Shown here piece after piece: positions 49,719 to 51,906 of a stretch of DNA of 51,906 nucleotides (its first letter is position 1; each line of letters opens with the position of its first letter). The position numbers and the translations under genes are program-made. The notes under the pieces are model-generated. The model did not search any database. It worked only from the letters and a program-made list of their open reading frames with translations, and was not told the DNA's origin. Origin of the DNA: Pseudomonas sp. Ant30-3. Lineage in GTDB: Bacteria; Pseudomonadota; Gammaproteobacteria; Pseudomonadales; Pseudomonadaceae. The stretch spans positions 1-51,906 of the forward strand of contig NZ_JMCL01000053.1 in NCBI RefSeq assembly GCF_000690905.1, in the 5' to 3' direction.

Positions 49719-50390
49719 ATGCGTGTTCTGCTCGTCGAAGACCATCTGCAATTGGCCGACAGTGTGGCCCAGGCGCTCAAGAGCACCGGTTTGACCGTGG
49801 ATGTGTTGCACGATGGCGTCGCGGCCGACCTGGCCTTGAGCAGCGAGGAATACGCTGTGGCGATCCTTGATGTCGGCTTGCCGCGCATGGATGGTTTCGA
49901 AGTACTGGCGCGTTTGCGGGCGCGGGGCAAAAACCTGCCGGTGCTGATGTTGACCGCGCGCAGCGACGTCAAAGACCGTGTGCATGGCCTGAACCTCGGC
50001 GCGGATGACTACCTGGCCAAGCCCTTCGAACTCACAGAACTGGAAGCTCGGGTCAAAGCCCTGCTGCGCCGCAGTGTGCTCGGCGGTGAACGTCAGCAGA
50101 CCTGCGGCGTGCTGGCCTACGATCTGGACACCCGACGCTTCACCCTCGGCGATGAATTACTCACCCTGACCTCCCGTGAGCAGGCCGTGCTCGAAGCCTT
50201 GATCGCCCGGCCTGGTCGCGTGATGAGCAAGGAGCAACTCGCGTCGCAAGTATTCGGCCTGGACGAAGAGGCCAGCCCCGACGCCATCGAGATTTACGTC
50301 CATCGTTTGCGTAAGAAACTCGACGGGCAGCCAGTTGCCATCGTCACCTTCCGCGGGCTTGGTTATTTACTGGAAAGCCGCGATGCATAA
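49719..50390 (+). CDS. tctD: Tricarboxylate-responsive OmpR-family regulator TctD
   Basis: 223 aa. Receiver MRVLLVEDHLQLADSVAQAL, phosphoacceptor in VAILDVGLPRMDG (about D51), LTARS and the Lys in YLAKPFELTE. Winged-helix DNA-binding domain LTSREQAVLEALIARPGRVM, PDAIEIYVHRLRKKL, TFRGLGYLL. GAGG precedes the ATG. Divergent from tctC and overlapping the kinase gene by 8 bases; in other proteobacteria TctDE controls tctCBA. Confidence 0.93.
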   Translation: MRVLLVEDHLQLADSVAQALKSTGLTVDVLHDGVAADLALSSEEYAVAILDVGLPRMDGFEVLARLRARGKNLPVLMLTARSDVKDRVHGLNLGADDYLAKPFELTELEARVKALLRRSVLGGERQQTCGVLAYDLDTRRFTLGDELLTLTSREQAVLEALIARPGRVMSKEQLASQVFGLDEEASPDAIEIYVHRLRKKLDGQPVAIVTFRGLGYLLESRDA

Positions 50391-51771
50391 GGCCAGCAGC
50401 CTGCGCTGGCGTTTACTGTGGAACCTCGCGGTGTTGCTGGTGGTGTTGATGCTCGCAAGTGGTTTGAGTGCCTACTGGAACGGTCGCGAAGCCGCCGATA
50501 CTGCGTACGACCGGACGTTGCTGGCCTCAGCGAGAACCATCGCTGCCGGCTTGTCCGAGCGCGACGGCAGCCTGAGTCTCGACGTGCCGTATGTGGCGCT
50601 TGATACCTTCGCGTATGACAGCGCCGGGCGAATTTTCTACCTGGTCAACGACATCAATCAGAAGCTGATCTCCGGTTACGAAAACCTGCCTGCGCCACCG
50701 CCGGGCACGCCGCGCACCGATGACTATCCGGCCCTGGCGCGTTTCTACAATGCCGAGTATCAGGGGCAGAACGTCCGTGTGGTCAGCCTGCTCAAACCCG
50801 TCAGCGAACCGAACATGAACGGCATGGCGGAAATCCGCGTGGCGGAAACCGATGAGGCTCGGGTAAGCATGGCGCGCAGTCTGGCCGCAGACACGTTGCT
50901 GCGGCTGGGCATGCTGGCCATCGGAGCATTGCTGATGGTGTGGTTTGCAGTCAGCGCGGCGTTGCGCCCGCTGGAGCGTTTGCGCACGGCGGTGGAAGAG
51001 CGTCAACCCGACGATTTGCGGCCGCTGCCACTGGTGGAAGTGCAACATGAATTGTGGCCGCTGGTCAGCGCTCTTAACCACTTTACCGAGCGACTGCGCG
51101 GGCAGTTCGAGCGCCAGGCGCAGTTTATCGCCGATGCCGCGCATGAGTTGCGTACACCATTGGCGGCGCTCAAGGCGCGACTGGAACTGGGGCTGCGCGC
51201 GACGCAAGCCGACACCTGGCGCGAGACCCTGGAAACTGCGGCGCAGAACACTGACCGCCTGACCCACCTGGCCAATCAATTACTCTCCCTGGCGCGGGTC
51301 GAGAACGGCGCTCGGGCGATTGCCGAGGGGGGCGCACAGTTGCTCGACCTCAGCCAGTTGGCGCGCGAACTCGGCATGGCCATGGCGCCGCTCGCGCACA
51401 AGCGCGGCGTAGCGCTGGCGCTGGAAGCGGATGAGCCAGTGTGGCTGCGGGGTGAGCCGACCTTGTTGAATGAACTGCTGAGCAACCTGGTGGATAACGC
51501 ACTGGCGCATACGCCGCCGGGCGGCAACGTGATTCTGCGGGTGTCGGCGCCAGCGGTGCTGGAAGTAGAAGATGACGGCCCGGGCATTCCGCTGGAAGAG
51601 CGCGAACGGGTGTTCGAGCGGTTTTATCGGCGCAACCAGCAGGTCGCCGGGTCAGGATTGGGTTTGGCGATTGTCGGCGAGATTTGCCGCGCGCATCTGG
51701 CGCAGATCAGTCTGCATGATGGCGAGCAGGCGGGCTTGACAGTGCGTGTGAGCTTTATCGCCGGAGACTGA
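50383..51771 (+). CDS. tctE: Tricarboxylate-responsive sensor kinase TctE
   Basis: 462 aa. Membrane helices about 9-31 and 163-185 bracket a periplasmic sensor (2CSK-N type). H-box FIADAAHELRTPLAALKARL (about residue 247), N box ELLSNLVDNALAHT, VEDDGPGIPLEERERVFERF and SGLGLAIVGEI. Starts with an ATG inside the end of tctD, so the two are translationally coupled. Confidence 0.92.
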   Translation: MHKASSLRWRLLWNLAVLLVVLMLASGLSAYWNGREAADTAYDRTLLASARTIAAGLSERDGSLSLDVPYVALDTFAYDSAGRIFYLVNDINQKLISGYENLPAPPPGTPRTDDYPALARFYNAEYQGQNVRVVSLLKPVSEPNMNGMAEIRVAETDEARVSMARSLAADTLLRLGMLAIGALLMVWFAVSAALRPLERLRTAVEERQPDDLRPLPLVEVQHELWPLVSALNHFTERLRGQFERQAQFIADAAHELRTPLAALKARLELGLRATQADTWRETLETAAQNTDRLTHLANQLLSLARVENGARAIAEGGAQLLDLSQLARELGMAMAPLAHKRGVALALEADEPVWLRGEPTLLNELLSNLVDNALAHTPPGGNVILRVSAPAVLEVEDDGPGIPLEERERVFERFYRRNQQVAGSGLGLAIVGEICRAHLAQISLHDGEQAGLTVRVSFIAGD

Positions 51772-51782
51772 ACGCTACCCTG

Positions 51783-51906
51783 TGGCGAGGGGGCTTGCCC
51801 CCGTTGGACTGCGAAGCGGTCCCAAAACGGCTGCCGTGGTTACTTGAATATCGAATTAATCACTGTCACGACTGCGTCGCAGCCGAACGGGGGCAAGCCC
51901 CCTCGC
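51783..51906. repeat. Third REP family, inverted pair at the window edge
   Basis: GTGGCGAGGGGGCTTGCCCC (51782-51801) is mirrored by GGGGGCAAGCCCCCTCGC ending at base 51906, with about 85 bases between. Core differs from the two other REP types in the window. Confidence 0.85.

Overview
This window looks like a chromosomal segment of a Pseudomonas of the P. fluorescens group. The evidence is the gene content and order (flgA/flgM/flgN/PilZ next to cheV-cheR-flgBCDE, nrdA beside an RstA/RstB-like pair, phaG, tctCBA/tctDE), the high GC content, sigma-54 and sigma-28 flagellar promoters of the pseudomonad type, and many REP-type palindromes of the form GGGAGCGAGCCTGCTCGCGA. Nearly all genes are core metabolism, motility, transport or signalling. 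Two stretches look accessory: about 29.3-30.9 kb and about 34.7-40.2 kb.

Layout. 1-2.5 kb: start of a polyamine-type FAD oxidoreductase, an exported metallo-beta-lactamase-fold hydrolase, and a divergent GlxA-type AraC regulator. 2.7-8 kb: a response regulator-TPR protein with a soluble histidine kinase, a glutamine-synthetase-family ligase (gamma-glutamylpolyamine type) and an MFS transporter. 8-15.9 kb: flagellar/chemotaxis block, with flgA, flgM, flgN and the PilZ brake gene on the minus strand, and cheV, cheR, flgB, flgC, flgD, flgE on the plus strand. A good sigma-28 site lies before flgM and sigma-54 sites lie before flgB and flgA. 16.2-22.2 kb: nrdA on the minus strand, with a control region carrying an apparent NrdR box pair and DnaA boxes, then a divergent OmpR-type two-component pair. 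22.3-29.3 kb: PfpI-family protein, ribbon-helix-helix protein, a DapA-like/class II aldolase operon with a divergent XRE-cupin regulator, a DUF4917 SIR2-like protein, an iron-containing alcohol dehydrogenase and an MFS transporter.

29.3-30.6 kb: a stand-alone alpha-oxoamine-synthase-like PLP enzyme of lower GC, placed directly before the MFS exporter. I consider this pair the best candidate for an undescribed small-molecule pathway. 30.9-34.7 kb: YdcZ-type DMT transporter, LysR regulator, DUF4142 protein, iron permease family protein, small lipoprotein, tam. 34.7-40.2 kb: a variable region ending at tRNA-Gly(CCC). It holds a Fic protein with a repeated upstream motif and flanked by near-identical 24-25 bp direct repeats, a small hypothetical gene with a long leader, hicB behind a frame-broken hicA, the wreck of an effector/immunity-like pair, and an intact excisionase-type antitoxin/PIN toxin operon.

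40.3-51.9 kb: phaG, rsuA, a cysteine-rich protein, a Tyr/Gly-rich lipoprotein, an enoyl-CoA hydratase/3-hydroxyisobutyryl-CoA hydrolase family gene, ung, and a tricarboxylate uptake locus. In that locus tctC-tctB-tctA-abrB run on the minus strand and the tctD-tctE two-component system runs divergently. Functions are assigned by reading motifs and recalling families; no database search was run.
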